From the NCBI GenBank assembly GCA_016709005.1, contig JADJEU010000002.1, forward strand, positions 310,001 to 374,000: a DNA stretch of 64,000 nucleotides, written 5' to 3'. The translations under genes and the position numbers were made by a program. Numbering within the stretch: position 1 is the first letter of the stretch; the number at the start of each line of letters is the position of its first letter. The notes under the pieces are model-generated. The model had not been told where the DNA came from and did not search any database. It saw nothing but the letters and a program-made list of their open reading frames with translations. This document shows positions 9,244-18,128 of this stretch, one piece after another. The DNA comes from Crocinitomicaceae bacterium. Lineage in GTDB: Bacteria > Bacteroidota > Bacteroidia > Flavobacteriales_D > Crocinitomicaceae.

Positions 9244-9312
9244 GAAGCGATTATTAATTTTGACCGCAAAGTTTCTGATTCGTTAACAATAAATACACAT
9301 TGGCAGTATCAT

Positions 9313-9334
9313 CTTAACCTTTTCTTAATTTTCA
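9313..9334 (-). promoter_or_regulatory. Putative Pho-box-like repeats upstream of the porin
   Basis: On the plus strand CTTAAC (9313) and CTTAAT (9324) recur at exactly 11 bp. They lie about 70 bases upstream of the porin start (9243). A weak -7-like element (AAACTTTG on the minus strand, 9267-9274) lies between them and the gene. The spacing matches the 11-bp period of PhoB-type boxes; regulation is inferred. Confidence 0.4.
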
Positions 9335-9454
9335 ATTATGCATTTATTAATGTTATGGTTTTCTAATAAGCCAATGGCTTCAAAAGGACTGGATAATTTA
9401 TGATCAGAAATTAGTAAATCAGTTGTTGACTTAATTAAAATCCACGACTGATTC

Positions 9455-9476
9455 CTTAACGTAAACTTAACATTGA
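9455..9476 (+). promoter_or_regulatory. Putative Pho-box-like repeats upstream of the Na/Pi gene
   Basis: CTTAACGTAAA (9455) and CTTAACATTGA (9466) form two adjacent 11-mers. They lie about 30-50 bp upstream of a -7 element (9505-9512) that has no matching -33 TTTG, as expected for an activator-dependent promoter. The binding protein is inferred, not known. Confidence 0.45.
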
Positions 9477-9504
9477 ATCCCAACTATGGGGTGAGGTGTT
9501 CGTA

Positions 9505-9512
9505 TACATTTG
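9505..9512 (+). promoter_or_regulatory. -7 element TACATTTG for the Na/Pi gene
   Basis: It matches the Bacteroidota -7 consensus TAnnTTTG and would place the transcript start near 9516-9519. That excludes the GTG at 9496 and favours TTG 9529 as the start of the signal peptide. Confidence 0.4.
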
Positions 9513-9528
9513 CCAGTTACCTATACGA

Positions 9529-9865
9529 TTGAGTTTGCGCCGAATTTTTCTACTTGTGAATCTTATTATCCTGCTGAGTTTGCAAAACGCTGTTTGGGGA
9601 TTCAATGCGCTCGACTCAACCCGATCTGAATTTGTATTTGTAGCAGTAACACCTTCTGAAACAGAAGCAACGGTCAATTGGTCACTAAGTCATGCCACCT
9701 ATTCAGCTCTTGATTCAGGCGCCTACTCTATTTCTATTCGATACGCCCTCAAACAGAAATTAAGGAGTTGACACCGAACTTGGCAAACGAACAATGGAAA
9801 TATCAAGCAAATATTCCAATCGATAGCAATACCGCAAAAATTCCTGATAGAACTTAGAAAGTGAC
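9529..9865 (+). pseudogene. Broken N-terminal exported domain of the Na/Pi cotransporter
   Basis: From TTG 9529 the frame gives a signal-peptide-like segment (RRIFLLVNLIILLSLQNAVWG) and a fibronectin-III-like start (TRSEFVFVAVTPSETEATVNW). Coding similarity continues to 9865 only if about three single-base changes are allowed: one base missing near 9751-9753 (then KTEIKELTPNLANEQWKYQANIPIDS reads through), one extra A in 9837-9841, and one extra base near 9856. The corrected reading ends IELESDVPYLCNVGL, joining the transporter frame without a gap. Such extracytoplasmic beta-sandwich N-termini precede some Bacteroidota Na/Pi transporters. Three indels in about 110 bases could be true decay or a poor-quality patch. 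Confidence 0.5.
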
Positions 9866-11587
9866 GTGCCTTATTTGTGTAATGTTGGATTAACAAATGG
9901 AAACAATACAGCATGGTCTGAATCTATTTCCTTTCATACAGAAAGTGGCTGGAGCATTTTGAATTTACTGATGCTCATTGGAGCACTTGGTTTATTTCTA
10001 TACGGAATGAAAGTCATGAGCGAAGGCATTCAAAAAGCTGCCGGTCAGCGCATGCGTTCTATTCTCAATTCAATGACCGCAAATCAGTTTCGTGGAATTT
10101 TTACGGGTTTTCTGACTACCGCTATTATCCAGTCATCTTCGGCAACTACCGTTATGGTGGTGAGTTTTGTCAACGCAGGATTACTCAATCTAAGACAAGC
10201 ATTTGGGGTGATCATGGGAGCCAATATTGGAACAACTATAACAAGTTGGCTCATTGTAATTTTTGGATTTGGAAATTTTGACATCTCTTCTTTTTCATTG
10301 CCGCTTTTTGCGTTGGCAATACCATTTATATTCTCAGTAAAAAGTTTAAGAAAATCTGCGGGTGAATTTATCATTGGATTTGCTTTGCTTTTTATGGGAC
10401 TGGAATTTCTTCAACAAAGCGTTCCAGATCTCACCAAACAACCTTATGTTTTAGAATTAATCCATTCCTGGTCTGGTGATGGAGTTGGATTTGTTTTGAT
10501 CGCGATATTAATTGGAACGGTGATAACGATGATCATTCAATCATCAAGCGCTGCCATGGCCATCACACTTATCTTATGCAATCAGGGATACATTCCGTTT
10601 GAAATGGCTGCAGGTATGGTTTTGGGAGAAAATATTGGTACGACAATCACCGCAAATCTTGCAGCTATAATTGGAAATGCAGACTCAAAACGTGCGGCAA
10701 GAATGCATTCTCTTTTTAACGTGATCGGAGTTGTTTGGGTGGTGATCATTTTTCCATTTTTTCTACAGGCAATTGAATTCAGTATGATACAAACCGGCTA
10801 TTGGAAAAAACCTTTTGATGACCCACAAGGAAGAATCATTGCTTTATCCGTTTTTCACTCTGCCTTTAACATTCTTAATGTCTTGCTTCTTGTATGGTTT
10901 ACAAAACCAATTACTGCACTTGCAACGCGAATGGTAAGGCAGAAAAAAAACGACGACGAATATCATCTTGAATATATCCAAACCGGCGTACTCACTACTC
11001 CTGAACTAGGCATCCTGGAAGCGCAAAAAGAAGTTGCCAAATACGGCGCGATTACTGCACGCATGGCGGCGATGACACGAAAATTACTTTCAGAACAAGA
11101 TAAAACTGAAAAAAGAAATTTAATTGCGCGGATTGAAAAATATGAAATCATTACAGACCGCATCGAGTTGGAAATTGGCGATTACCTGAGTAAAATTTCA
11201 GAAGAAGATTTATCCGACACCTCATCGCGGCACGTACGCTCCATGCTAAGCATCAATAATGATTTAGAGCGTGTTGGCGATATCTTTTTTCAAATGTCAA
11301 AATCCATTGAGCGCAAAGACAACGAACGAATTTGGTTTACCCCTGAGCAACGAAATAATTTGCTGGAGATGTTTGACATTATTGATGAAGCTTTTGAAAT
11401 CATGAATGAAAATCTGGAAGCAGAATTTCAAAAAGGTGATTTGAAAAAAGCCGTTCTGTGCGAAGAAAAAATCAACGATAAACGAAATCAGTTGCGTGCA
11501 CAACATTTAGAAAATGTAGAACGTCAGGAATACAATATAAAAAGTGGAATGATCTACAGCGATTTATTTTCATCGCTTGAAAAATAG
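9866..11587 (+). CDS. Na/phosphate cotransporter with PhoU-like C-terminus
   Basis: The readable frame encodes about 570 residues; the transport core begins around ATG 9971 (MLIGALGLFLYGMKVMSEG). Two inverted Na_Pi_cotrans repeats are marked by the QSSSATTVMVVSFVNAG and QSSSAAMAITLILCNQG motifs, each near a GANIGTT or GENIGTT segment (residues about 85-135 and 220-270). The C-terminal 200 residues are charged and helical with a PhoU-like pattern (RHVRSMLSINNDLERVGDIFFQMSKSIE), typical of the NptA/YjbB class. It imports or exports inorganic phosphate with sodium. The upstream exported domain is out of frame and described separately. The gene probably reads as one protein from 9529 in the native genome. 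Confidence 0.88.
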   Translation: MPYLCNVGLTNGNNTAWSESISFHTESGWSILNLLMLIGALGLFLYGMKVMSEGIQKAAGQRMRSILNSMTANQFRGIFTGFLTTAIIQSSSATTVMVVSFVNAGLLNLRQAFGVIMGANIGTTITSWLIVIFGFGNFDISSFSLPLFALAIPFIFSVKSLRKSAGEFIIGFALLFMGLEFLQQSVPDLTKQPYVLELIHSWSGDGVGFVLIAILIGTVITMIIQSSSAAMAITLILCNQGYIPFEMAAGMVLGENIGTTITANLAAIIGNADSKRAARMHSLFNVIGVVWVVIIFPFFLQAIEFSMIQTGYWKKPFDDPQGRIIALSVFHSAFNILNVLLLVWFTKPITALATRMVRQKKNDDEYHLEYIQTGVLTTPELGILEAQKEVAKYGAITARMAAMTRKLLSEQDKTEKRNLIARIEKYEIITDRIELEIGDYLSKISEEDLSDTSSRHVRSMLSINNDLERVGDIFFQMSKSIERKDNERIWFTPEQRNNLLEMFDIIDEAFEIMNENLEAEFQKGDLKKAVLCEEKINDKRNQLRAQHLENVERQEYNIKSGMIYSDLFSSLEK

Positions 11588-11948
11588 GTGACCACGTAAT
11601 CAATGTATCAGAAGCAGTTGCGGGGAAGATGTAGGAACGACATTTTCTTTTGTCCCTCTAAGCAGCTTCCAAAATAAGTACCGCTTCCTATTTCAATCTG
11701 TCAAAATAACGGACTAAAAAGAAATATCGAATACTAATCAACGAAGACTTAACCCGCGATTGCAAATATTGCCGGCTAGAAACTTTTGACGGCTTTTTTT
11801 TAATCCTCTACCAGATTTTCATTCCGATTAACTCTTGCAGCTTTCAATATGCGTCATTCGCTTTTTGCTCACAGTAGATTTAATCGTCGGATCTTAAGTG
11901 AAACCCTGATCATTCTTCATCAATGAGTGCAGTACAAATCAAAGCAAA
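11588..11948. other. Intergenic stretch after the Na/Pi gene
   Basis: About 360 bases with no credible coding frame. A weak possible terminator for the plus strand lies at 11771-11801 (GCCG ... CGGC followed by eight T). Nothing else was recognised. Confidence 0.5.
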
Positions 11949-11980
11949 AAAAAATCCGACCACAGGGATCGGATTTTTAA
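11949..11980 (-). terminator. Terminator after the PiT gene
   Basis: AAAATCCGA (11951-11959) pairs with TCGGATTTT; read on the minus strand the stem is followed by a T-run (the A-run at 11946-11954). It closes the DUF47-PiT operon 20 bases past the stop. Confidence 0.75.
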
Positions 11981-11997
11981 ATTTGTTGATTGACTTA

Positions 11998-13056
11998 TTA
12001 TTTTACACCAGCCATATTCAGAATCCAGAATATAAGTGCTCCTAAAATTCCGCTGATTGGAATAGTTAAAATCCACGCCCAAAGTAAGCTGATGGTTACA
12101 CCCCATCTTACGGCAGAGATACGTTTTGTCATACCAACTCCGATGATTGAACCAGTGATGGTGTGTGTAGTACTAACAGGAATACCGAGTTTTTCAGTCA
12201 TGAATAAAGTTGCAGCACCAGCAGTTTCTGCAGCCACACCTTCTAGCGGCGTAACTTTGGTAATTTTTGTACCCATTGTTTTGATGATTTTCCAACCACC
12301 AAACATGGTTCCAATTCCGATAGCAACATAACATGCAACCGGAATCCAGTCAGGAAGATCTGTGATGACCATTTTTCCTTTTTCATTCATCTCCTGAGAA
12401 ACATGTGCCCATTCAGGAATTGCCTCACCCGTACCTGTAAGTTGTGCCATATAAACGAGCATAGCAGCGGCAATAATTCCCATTACTTTTTGCGCATCAT
12501 TACCACCATGACCAATACTAAAGGCGGCAGAAGAAACTAATTGTAATCTCTTAAACCAGCGGTCTGCTTTTGCCGGATTTGATTTACGGCAAATATTCAC
12601 GATGATCAGTGTAATAATACTTGCCATGATCATACCGACAATAGGTGCGGCAAATATAAACGCAAAGGTGATTAAGATTTTTTCCTGATTTACTACTCCA
12701 AATCCTGCGTTAGCAATAGCCGCTCCGGCAAATCCACCGATCAGCGTATGAGAAGATGAAGACGGGATTCCGAACCACCAGGTGAGGAGATTCCAAAAAA
12801 TCGCAGCAACTAAACCGGCACAAACAACAGCAAAGGTAACTGAATCGGGATTGACAATTTTAGCAACCGTGTCGGCAACCTTCAAATCAAAAATCCAGAA
12901 AGCAAGAACGTTAAAAAAGGCAGCCCAAAGTACAGCCTGAAATGGCGAAAGTACTTTTGTAGAAACAACTGTAGCAATTGAATTGGCCGCATCGTGAAAC
13001 CCATTGATAAGGTCAAACAAAAGTGCCAGAAAAATTATGGTTAATAGAATTCCCAT
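11998..13056 (-). CDS. pit: PiT-family low-affinity inorganic phosphate transporter
   Basis: This 352-residue, highly hydrophobic protein carries both halves of the PiT/PHO4 signature: GFHDAANSIATVVSTKVLSP near residue 20 and the inverted copy GIPVSTTHTITGSIIGVGMTKR near 295, plus GHGGNDAQKVMG (about 185) and GIPSSSSHTLIGGFAGAAI (about 95). These form the substrate and cation sites of H+ or Na+ phosphate symporters. It lies 43 bases downstream of the DUF47 gene and is almost certainly co-transcribed with it; DUF47 proteins are known partners of PiT transporters. The length is slightly shorter than E. coli PitA, as in most bacterial short-form PiT proteins. Confidence 0.93.
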   Translation of the reverse strand: MGILLTIIFLALLFDLINGFHDAANSIATVVSTKVLSPFQAVLWAAFFNVLAFWIFDLKVADTVAKIVNPDSVTFAVVCAGLVAAIFWNLLTWWFGIPSSSSHTLIGGFAGAAIANAGFGVVNQEKILITFAFIFAAPIVGMIMASIITLIIVNICRKSNPAKADRWFKRLQLVSSAAFSIGHGGNDAQKVMGIIAAAMLVYMAQLTGTGEAIPEWAHVSQEMNEKGKMVITDLPDWIPVACYVAIGIGTMFGGWKIIKTMGTKITKVTPLEGVAAETAGAATLFMTEKLGIPVSTTHTITGSIIGVGMTKRISAVRWGVTISLLWAWILTIPISGILGALIFWILNMAGVK

Positions 13057-13099
13057 AGCAGTAATTTTTTATTGTTGAAACAAAATGATCAGCTGACCG

Positions 13100-13744
13100 C
13101 TAGGCATTCTTAATGATTATTGATTGAATTACGTTCGTTGCATCTTCACATTTATCGGTAGCAGTTTCAAGTGCCTGAAGTACTTCTTTGTTTTTAATAA
13201 TCTCAACTGCATTTTTTTCGTTTTCGAAAAGATCTGCGATTGCCATATCAAAAATATCGTCGGCGTGGTTTTCGATGCTGTTTACACGAACACAAGCCTC
13301 GCGAATAGCCATCACATTTTTCATGTCTTTCAACTGAGCAACTGCAACATTTAATTCTTTAACCGCTGTTTGGATAAGTTCAGCTAATTTAACCATCGGC
13401 ACCGTGATCACTTCAACTTTATACAATTCCATTCTTTTTGCAGCACCATGCACATAATCAGCAATGTCATCCAATGCAGAAATCAGCGCGTGAATATCTT
13501 CTCTGTCAAAAGGAGTAATAAAGTTTGCACTTAGTTCTTTAAAAGTTTCATGAGTTACCTCATCACCAACGTGCTCCAAACGCTCAATTTCACGGATCAA
13601 TTCCTTTTTTCTGTCGGCTGAAGTAGTTGTTGCCAATTCAACCATTGCATTTGAAATATCAATCAAGTTAGCAGTAGCGCGTTCAAAAAGGCTAAAAAAT
13701 ATCTTATTTTTTGGCTGGAAATAATGGAAAATATTCAAACTCAT
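13100..13744 (-). CDS. DUF47 (PhoU-like) PiT accessory protein
   Basis: This is a soluble helical protein of 214 residues. ATG 13744 (MSLNIFHYFQPKNKIFF) is preferred over an upstream start that would add 18 hydrophobic residues; the DUF47 family starts at this point. Landmarks are FFSLFERATANL, IERLEHVGDEVTHE, FITPFDREDIHALISALDDIADYVHGAAKR and VNSIENHADDIFD, the repeated acidic ExxxD/DDxxD patterns that bind metal clusters in PhoU proteins. DUF47 proteins control or assist PiT-type phosphate transporters and are usually encoded upstream of them, as here. Phased 11-bp repeats in front of it suggest phosphate-responsive expression. Confidence 0.9.
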   Translation of the reverse strand: MSLNIFHYFQPKNKIFFSLFERATANLIDISNAMVELATTTSADRKKELIREIERLEHVGDEVTHETFKELSANFITPFDREDIHALISALDDIADYVHGAAKRMELYKVEVITVPMVKLAELIQTAVKELNVAVAQLKDMKNVMAIREACVRVNSIENHADDIFDMAIADLFENEKNAVEIIKNKEVLQALETATDKCEDATNVIQSIIIKNA

Positions 13745-13782
13745 GTTAAAGGTTTTAACGATTAAAATAATTAAAGTCGGTG

Positions 13783-13790
13783 CAAATATA
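13783..13790 (-). promoter_or_regulatory. -7 element TATATTTG for DUF47-pit
   Basis: The minus-strand TATATTTG is an exact match to TAnnTTTG, 39 bases before ATG 13744. No TTTG is found at the -33 position. Confidence 0.45.
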
Positions 13791-13816
13791 GAGTGCATTA
13801 TTCTGGCACTCTGCCG

Positions 13817-13860
13817 CTGTATGTTACTTTAATGTTAACTTAACGTTAACAGTTGTAAAC
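13817..13860 (-). promoter_or_regulatory. Putative Pho-box-like array upstream of DUF47-pit
   Basis: Four adjacent 11-mers read on the plus strand as CTGTATGTTAC, TTTAATGTTAA, CTTAACGTTAA and CAGTTGTAAAC. The two central units share 9 of 11 bases and the first shares the TGTTA core. The array sits about 25-70 bp upstream of the -7 element. Similar repeats precede the porin and Na/Pi genes. Confidence 0.5.
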
Positions 13861-13956
13861 AGAAACATTAAAACCCTTTATTTTACTGGAGTTTACATTG
13901 GTCATCTGTATTCATTCTAAACTGAAAAAAACCAAAATACAGATCGTAGTGCTTTA

Positions 13957-15579
13957 CTACTTGCCAAGCAATTCAGAGATAGACGTTCCCTTTGCAAACT
14001 CTTGAAGGGCGCGCTGAACATCCAAATCATCGTCTAAGTAAACGGCATAATAACCGTTGTCGTTCCACACGTGTCTTGCAAACTCAGCTTTGATTCTGTT
14101 TTTGATGACATTTTTTGAAACGGCAATATCTTTTGGTTTTTGCGCTACACCTAATGTTGCAGCGTATGAAATAAATTCATTGAACATTTGTTCTGTTACT
14201 ACAAAGCCTTTGAGATACTTATCAAAATTGGTCAGTGTAGCACGCTTCTTGTCGAGAAACTTAATGGCAAAATGATTGAAGACACTTTCATAATAGAGTT
14301 CACTCAAATAATACGATGCTCCGGCAGTATCATTCGGAATAAAAACATCCGGATAAATTCCACCGCCGCCATAAACAGTTCTCCCCGCAGGTGTTGTGTA
14401 TTTCAGACTTTCATCCCACTTAATGCTGTCTTCATTCATAAGTTCACCGGATTCAAAACGATCGTAATAATCATTTTCATAATCCACACCTTCACCATAC
14501 GGCTTTTGAATACTGCGTCCGGTTGGCGTATAATAGCGTGATATGGTCAAACGCAAAGCGCTTCCGTCGGTAAATTCTTCCTGAGTTTGAACGAGTCCTT
14601 TTCCAAAAGATCTTCTTCCCATAACTAATCCGCGATCATTATCCTGAATAGCGCCCGCAACAATTTCACTCGCTGATGCAGAAAGTGAATTGATTAAAAC
14701 TATCACTTCAACATCTTCCAAAATTCCACGCGCGGTTGAATAATAATCTTCACGTTTACTTTTTCTTCCTTCAGTATAAACAATCAATTTTCCAGATTCT
14801 AAAAATTCATCCGCGATATCTGTTGCTGCAGACATGGAACCACCACCGTTATTGCGCAAATCAAATATCAGCTTTTTCATTCCTTTGCTTTTCAAATCTG
14901 TTGCAGCAGCATTAAATTCTTCACCGGCATTGTAAGTGAAACTGTTCAATTTGATAAATCCAACTTCTTTGTTTAGCATCAGATAAGCATCAATGCTACT
15001 AACCGGAATTGTTCCACGCGTGATGTTAAGATCTTTCGTCACGCCAGCACGATAAATTTTCACTTTCACTTTTGAACCTTCTTTTCCTTTCAGTAAAGAC
15101 ATGACACGTTCAGTGCTCAATCCAATATTTGTAATGACGGTGTCATCCACTTCCAGAATTCTGTCTCCTGGCTGCATGCCTGCGTTTTCAGAAGGTGATC
15201 CGGCAAGCACGTGTGTTGCAACAAGTGTATCATCGTGCACTAAAAAACGAATTCCAATTCCGCCAAAATTTCCTTCCAGTTGTTCATTCACACCCTCCAA
15301 ATCTCTTGCAGGAATATAAGCACTGTGCGGATCCAATTTTGTGATCATCCCTTCAATGGAACTTTCAATCAATAAATCATGATCAACAGAATCAACATAT
15401 TTATCTTCAATGAACTCAAGAATGGTATTGAACTTGTTTGAATTTTCAACTACCGGATCTGAAATTCCACCTGCTGGAATATAGAAAGTACCTAGGAAAA
15501 TTCCTGCAGCCAAAGCTACCGCCATTAATAATGGAATCAGGATAAATGCTTTTTTTGAACTTGATTGATTTTCTGTCAT
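13957..15579 (-). CDS. S41 family C-terminal processing protease (CtpA-like)
   Basis: This 540-residue protein is membrane-anchored or periplasmic. A single N-terminal hydrophobic segment (about 10-32) precedes a dimerising helical region, a PDZ domain (about 90-180, GGIGIRF ... GDRILEVDD) and the S41 core. The catalytic serine lies in NSLSASASEIVAGA and the lysine in RRSFGKGLVQ, with the FDLRNNGGG strand before them. A long C-terminal tail (about 400-540) follows, as in Bacteroidota members. CtpA proteases trim C-termini of envelope proteins. Its start overlaps the dCMP deaminase stop by four bases (ATGA), so the two are translationally coupled, with sppA just upstream. Confidence 0.92.
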   Translation of the reverse strand: MTENQSSSKKAFILIPLLMAVALAAGIFLGTFYIPAGGISDPVVENSNKFNTILEFIEDKYVDSVDHDLLIESSIEGMITKLDPHSAYIPARDLEGVNEQLEGNFGGIGIRFLVHDDTLVATHVLAGSPSENAGMQPGDRILEVDDTVITNIGLSTERVMSLLKGKEGSKVKVKIYRAGVTKDLNITRGTIPVSSIDAYLMLNKEVGFIKLNSFTYNAGEEFNAAATDLKSKGMKKLIFDLRNNGGGSMSAATDIADEFLESGKLIVYTEGRKSKREDYYSTARGILEDVEVIVLINSLSASASEIVAGAIQDNDRGLVMGRRSFGKGLVQTQEEFTDGSALRLTISRYYTPTGRSIQKPYGEGVDYENDYYDRFESGELMNEDSIKWDESLKYTTPAGRTVYGGGGIYPDVFIPNDTAGASYYLSELYYESVFNHFAIKFLDKKRATLTNFDKYLKGFVVTEQMFNEFISYAATLGVAQKPKDIAVSKNVIKNRIKAEFARHVWNDNGYYAVYLDDDLDVQRALQEFAKGTSISELLGK

Positions 15580-16004
15580 AAGTCAAGACTTTTAATGTGG
15601 TGAACCGAAATACCATACTCCGATAAAAAATCGATGCCAGAAGTATCTTTGTATTCGTTCAGATAAACAACGCGTTTAATTCCAGATTGAATGATGAGTT
15701 TACTGCATTCTTTGCAAGGTGAAAGCGTAATATACAAGGTTGCTCCATCTGCACTTTGAGTTGATTTTGCAACTTTCAGAAGCGCGTTTGCTTCAGCATG
15801 CAAAACATACCAATGCGTTTCACCTTTATCATCTTCGCAGGAATTGGTATAGCCCGATGGCGTACCGTTGTATCCATCTGAAATAATCATATTCTCCTTA
15901 ACAATCAATGAGCCTACTTGTTTGCGCTGGCAATGCGAAAGTTTTGCCCATTCAGTCGCCATTCTTAAATAAGCCCTGTCGTATTTTTCTTGTTTTGAAT
16001 CCAC
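15576..16004 (-). CDS. dCMP/cytidine deaminase family protein
   Basis: The 142-residue protein has the zinc-binding signature of the deoxycytidylate deaminase (ComEB-like) family: HAEANALL (His about residue 69, catalytic Glu 71) and SPCKECSKLI (two Cys, about 95-98). Supporting blocks are QRKQVGSLIVKENMIISDGYNGTPSG near the N-terminus and GIKRVVY. It converts dCMP to dUMP for dTTP synthesis. It lacks the long regulatory region of the phage enzyme. It ends in an ATGA overlap with the S41 protease and follows sppA by 53 bases, so the three probably form one operon. Confidence 0.9.
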   Translation of the reverse strand: MDSKQEKYDRAYLRMATEWAKLSHCQRKQVGSLIVKENMIISDGYNGTPSGYTNSCEDDKGETHWYVLHAEANALLKVAKSTQSADGATLYITLSPCKECSKLIIQSGIKRVVYLNEYKDTSGIDFLSEYGISVHHIKSLDL

Positions 16005-16056
16005 TGTGATCTAATAACGCTGGTAAGTTGAAAAAGTAAAAGTTGTTTCGTTAAAA

Positions 16057-17847
16057 TTAGTTAATCCAGAACAGGTAAGGCATTCTGGCCTGAATGCTTT
16101 TTGTACCATCAATGGTTTGCAGGTAATTATAAATTTCAAGCAATTGCAATTCAATGTTGGATCTGGTTAATGATGCCGTTTTCATATTTTCCAGATTATC
16201 TAAAAACTCAAACAAATCATCTTCTTCTTTCTCCGGGAAGATTTTTACCTTGATATCTTTTTGTGCGATGCCTGCCATCTCTGCCGCATAATTTATTGCG
16301 TCAGACAATCCACCAAATTCATCTACCAAACCAATTTTTTTAGCATCAATACCAGCCCAAACGCGACCTTGTCCAATGCTGTCTACTTCAGCCGGAGTCA
16401 TGCCTCTTCCTTCGGCAACTTTGGAAATGAAATCAAAATAAATTTCGTCTACACCCTCCTGAAAAATTAATAATTCACTCTCCGTCAATTTGCGATTGGT
16501 TGAAAGTACCGCGTGATCATTTGTTGTCACATGATCGAAAGTGATTCCTAATTTGTTTTTAAACATGTCATCGGTAAAAGGAATTATTCCAAATACACCG
16601 ATTGATCCAGTAATTGTATTAGGTTGAGCAAAAATTCTATCGGCTGCACAGGCAATATAATAACCACCCGATGCAGCAACATCTCCCATAGATACGATGA
16701 ATGGTTTTTCTGCTTTGGTTAATATCACTTCACGCCAAACTATGTCACTTGCCATAGCACTTCCGCCCGGAGAATTTACGCGTAATACCACTGCTTTAAT
16801 TGTGGAATCTTGACGCGCATCTCTGATTTGTTCGGCCAGCGAATTTCCACCTATTTGACCCGGATTACCAAAACCATCTACTATATCTCCTTCAGCAAAA
16901 ATGACTGCGATGTTTTTATCATCCATCTTTTTTAACGTACGTTCATGCTTTGTTTTTTTCAAAGCGTAATTTTGAAAATCAACCAACTCTAAATCTTTCC
17001 CCTTTTTTGTTCCGGCAAGATTTTGAAGCAAGACCAATACTTCATCGTAGTACATAATTCCGTCGGCCATTTTATGATCAACTGCATCACCAGATTTGCG
17101 GATATAAACACTGTCAGCAATTTCATCCAGTTCAGCAACAGAAATACCCCGTGATTCACTGATTCCAGTGAGCATCGTATTCCACAATGCATCAATATAG
17201 GTCTGTGTTTGCAATCTGCTTTCAGGACTCATTTGTTCATACAACAAAGGCTCTACTGCGCTTTTAAATTTGTTGTTTGATCCGCGGATAATTTGCATTT
17301 CTACATCCAGTTTTTCCAAAGCCCCTTTCACAAACATAATCTCTGCACCTAATCCCAAAAAGTCAATCATACCGCTTGGGAATACAAAAATGGAATCTGC
17401 GATGGAAGAAAGGTAATATGATTTTTTATCGTAGTTTTCAGAATAAGAAACAATGAATTTTCCGCTGGTCTTAAAATCTGCCAACCCATCACGAATCTCT
17501 TTCACGGTTGCCATTCCGGCATTTACATTGTCACAGTTCAAAAAGATTCCTTCAATGTTTTTATCTTCTTTGGCGATTTTTAATCCTTCCAGAATTTCAT
17601 AAAGACCAAACTTTTTTTGAATGGCAAAAGAGTTTGCATCAAAATTAGCGTAAGTATAATCTCCAATGTCACCATCCAGCTTCATGTGCAAAACTGAGTT
17701 TTCATTTACAACTAGTTTTTTTGGTTTGAAGAGATCATCCAGACCTGAGAGCATTGCGCCCAGAATTAAAAAGAATACGAGTAGCGCAATAAGTCCCGAA
17801 AGAACGCTTGCCAATAAACTTGCCCAAAAGGTTTTCCAAAATGTCAT
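16057..17847 (-). CDS. sppA: Signal peptide peptidase SppA, long (67K) form
   Basis: This 596-residue protein has an N-terminal transmembrane helix (about 8-34) and two tandem ClpP-like domains, as in E. coli SppA. The N-terminal half contains the catalytic lysine region ENYDKKSYYLSSIADSI (about 137-152). The C-terminal half has the nucleophile in GDVAASGGYYIACAADRI (about 387-404), followed by TITGSIGVFG. The enzyme degrades cleaved signal peptides in the inner membrane and acts as a tetramer. It is the first gene of a three-gene minus-strand run with dCMP deaminase and the S41 protease. Confidence 0.93.
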   Translation of the reverse strand: MTFWKTFWASLLASVLSGLIALLVFFLILGAMLSGLDDLFKPKKLVVNENSVLHMKLDGDIGDYTYANFDANSFAIQKKFGLYEILEGLKIAKEDKNIEGIFLNCDNVNAGMATVKEIRDGLADFKTSGKFIVSYSENYDKKSYYLSSIADSIFVFPSGMIDFLGLGAEIMFVKGALEKLDVEMQIIRGSNNKFKSAVEPLLYEQMSPESRLQTQTYIDALWNTMLTGISESRGISVAELDEIADSVYIRKSGDAVDHKMADGIMYYDEVLVLLQNLAGTKKGKDLELVDFQNYALKKTKHERTLKKMDDKNIAVIFAEGDIVDGFGNPGQIGGNSLAEQIRDARQDSTIKAVVLRVNSPGGSAMASDIVWREVILTKAEKPFIVSMGDVAASGGYYIACAADRIFAQPNTITGSIGVFGIIPFTDDMFKNKLGITFDHVTTNDHAVLSTNRKLTESELLIFQEGVDEIYFDFISKVAEGRGMTPAEVDSIGQGRVWAGIDAKKIGLVDEFGGLSDAINYAAEMAGIAQKDIKVKIFPEKEEDDLFEFLDNLENMKTASLTRSNIELQLLEIYNYLQTIDGTKSIQARMPYLFWIN

Positions 17848-18106
17848 AGGGAACGGATTTTCAACAAAGTTAAGAAAGAAGCTGATTGTAATTACAGGGA
17901 TTTGGTTAGGAGGTAAATATGCGTGACAAAATTAGTTTGCGCAGAAAAACGAAGACAAACTTTAACTCAAAAGGTGTTTATGGAACAATCCCGGAGAATG
18001 AATTTGACCGTTTTATGAAGCGATACGACTGCGTATCTATCACAGAAACAGGTGAAAATGTCATCATTTTCCATTTTCCGATCGTCAACGTAAACGGACT
18101 TTTAAG

Positions 18107-18114
18107 TATATTTG
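18107..18114 (+). promoter_or_regulatory. -7 element TATATTTG upstream of the DUF2341 protein gene
   Basis: An exact TAnnTTTG match 15 bases before ATG 18129. It supports that start over the upstream in-frame ATG at 17919. Confidence 0.35.
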
Positions 18115-18128
18115 ATCAAAATTATTTC

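Noticed and set aside
17919..18128. In-frame 70-residue extension before the DUF2341 protein
   Set aside because: It lies before a signal peptide at ATG 18129 and overlaps a promoter-like box, so it is taken as untranslated.
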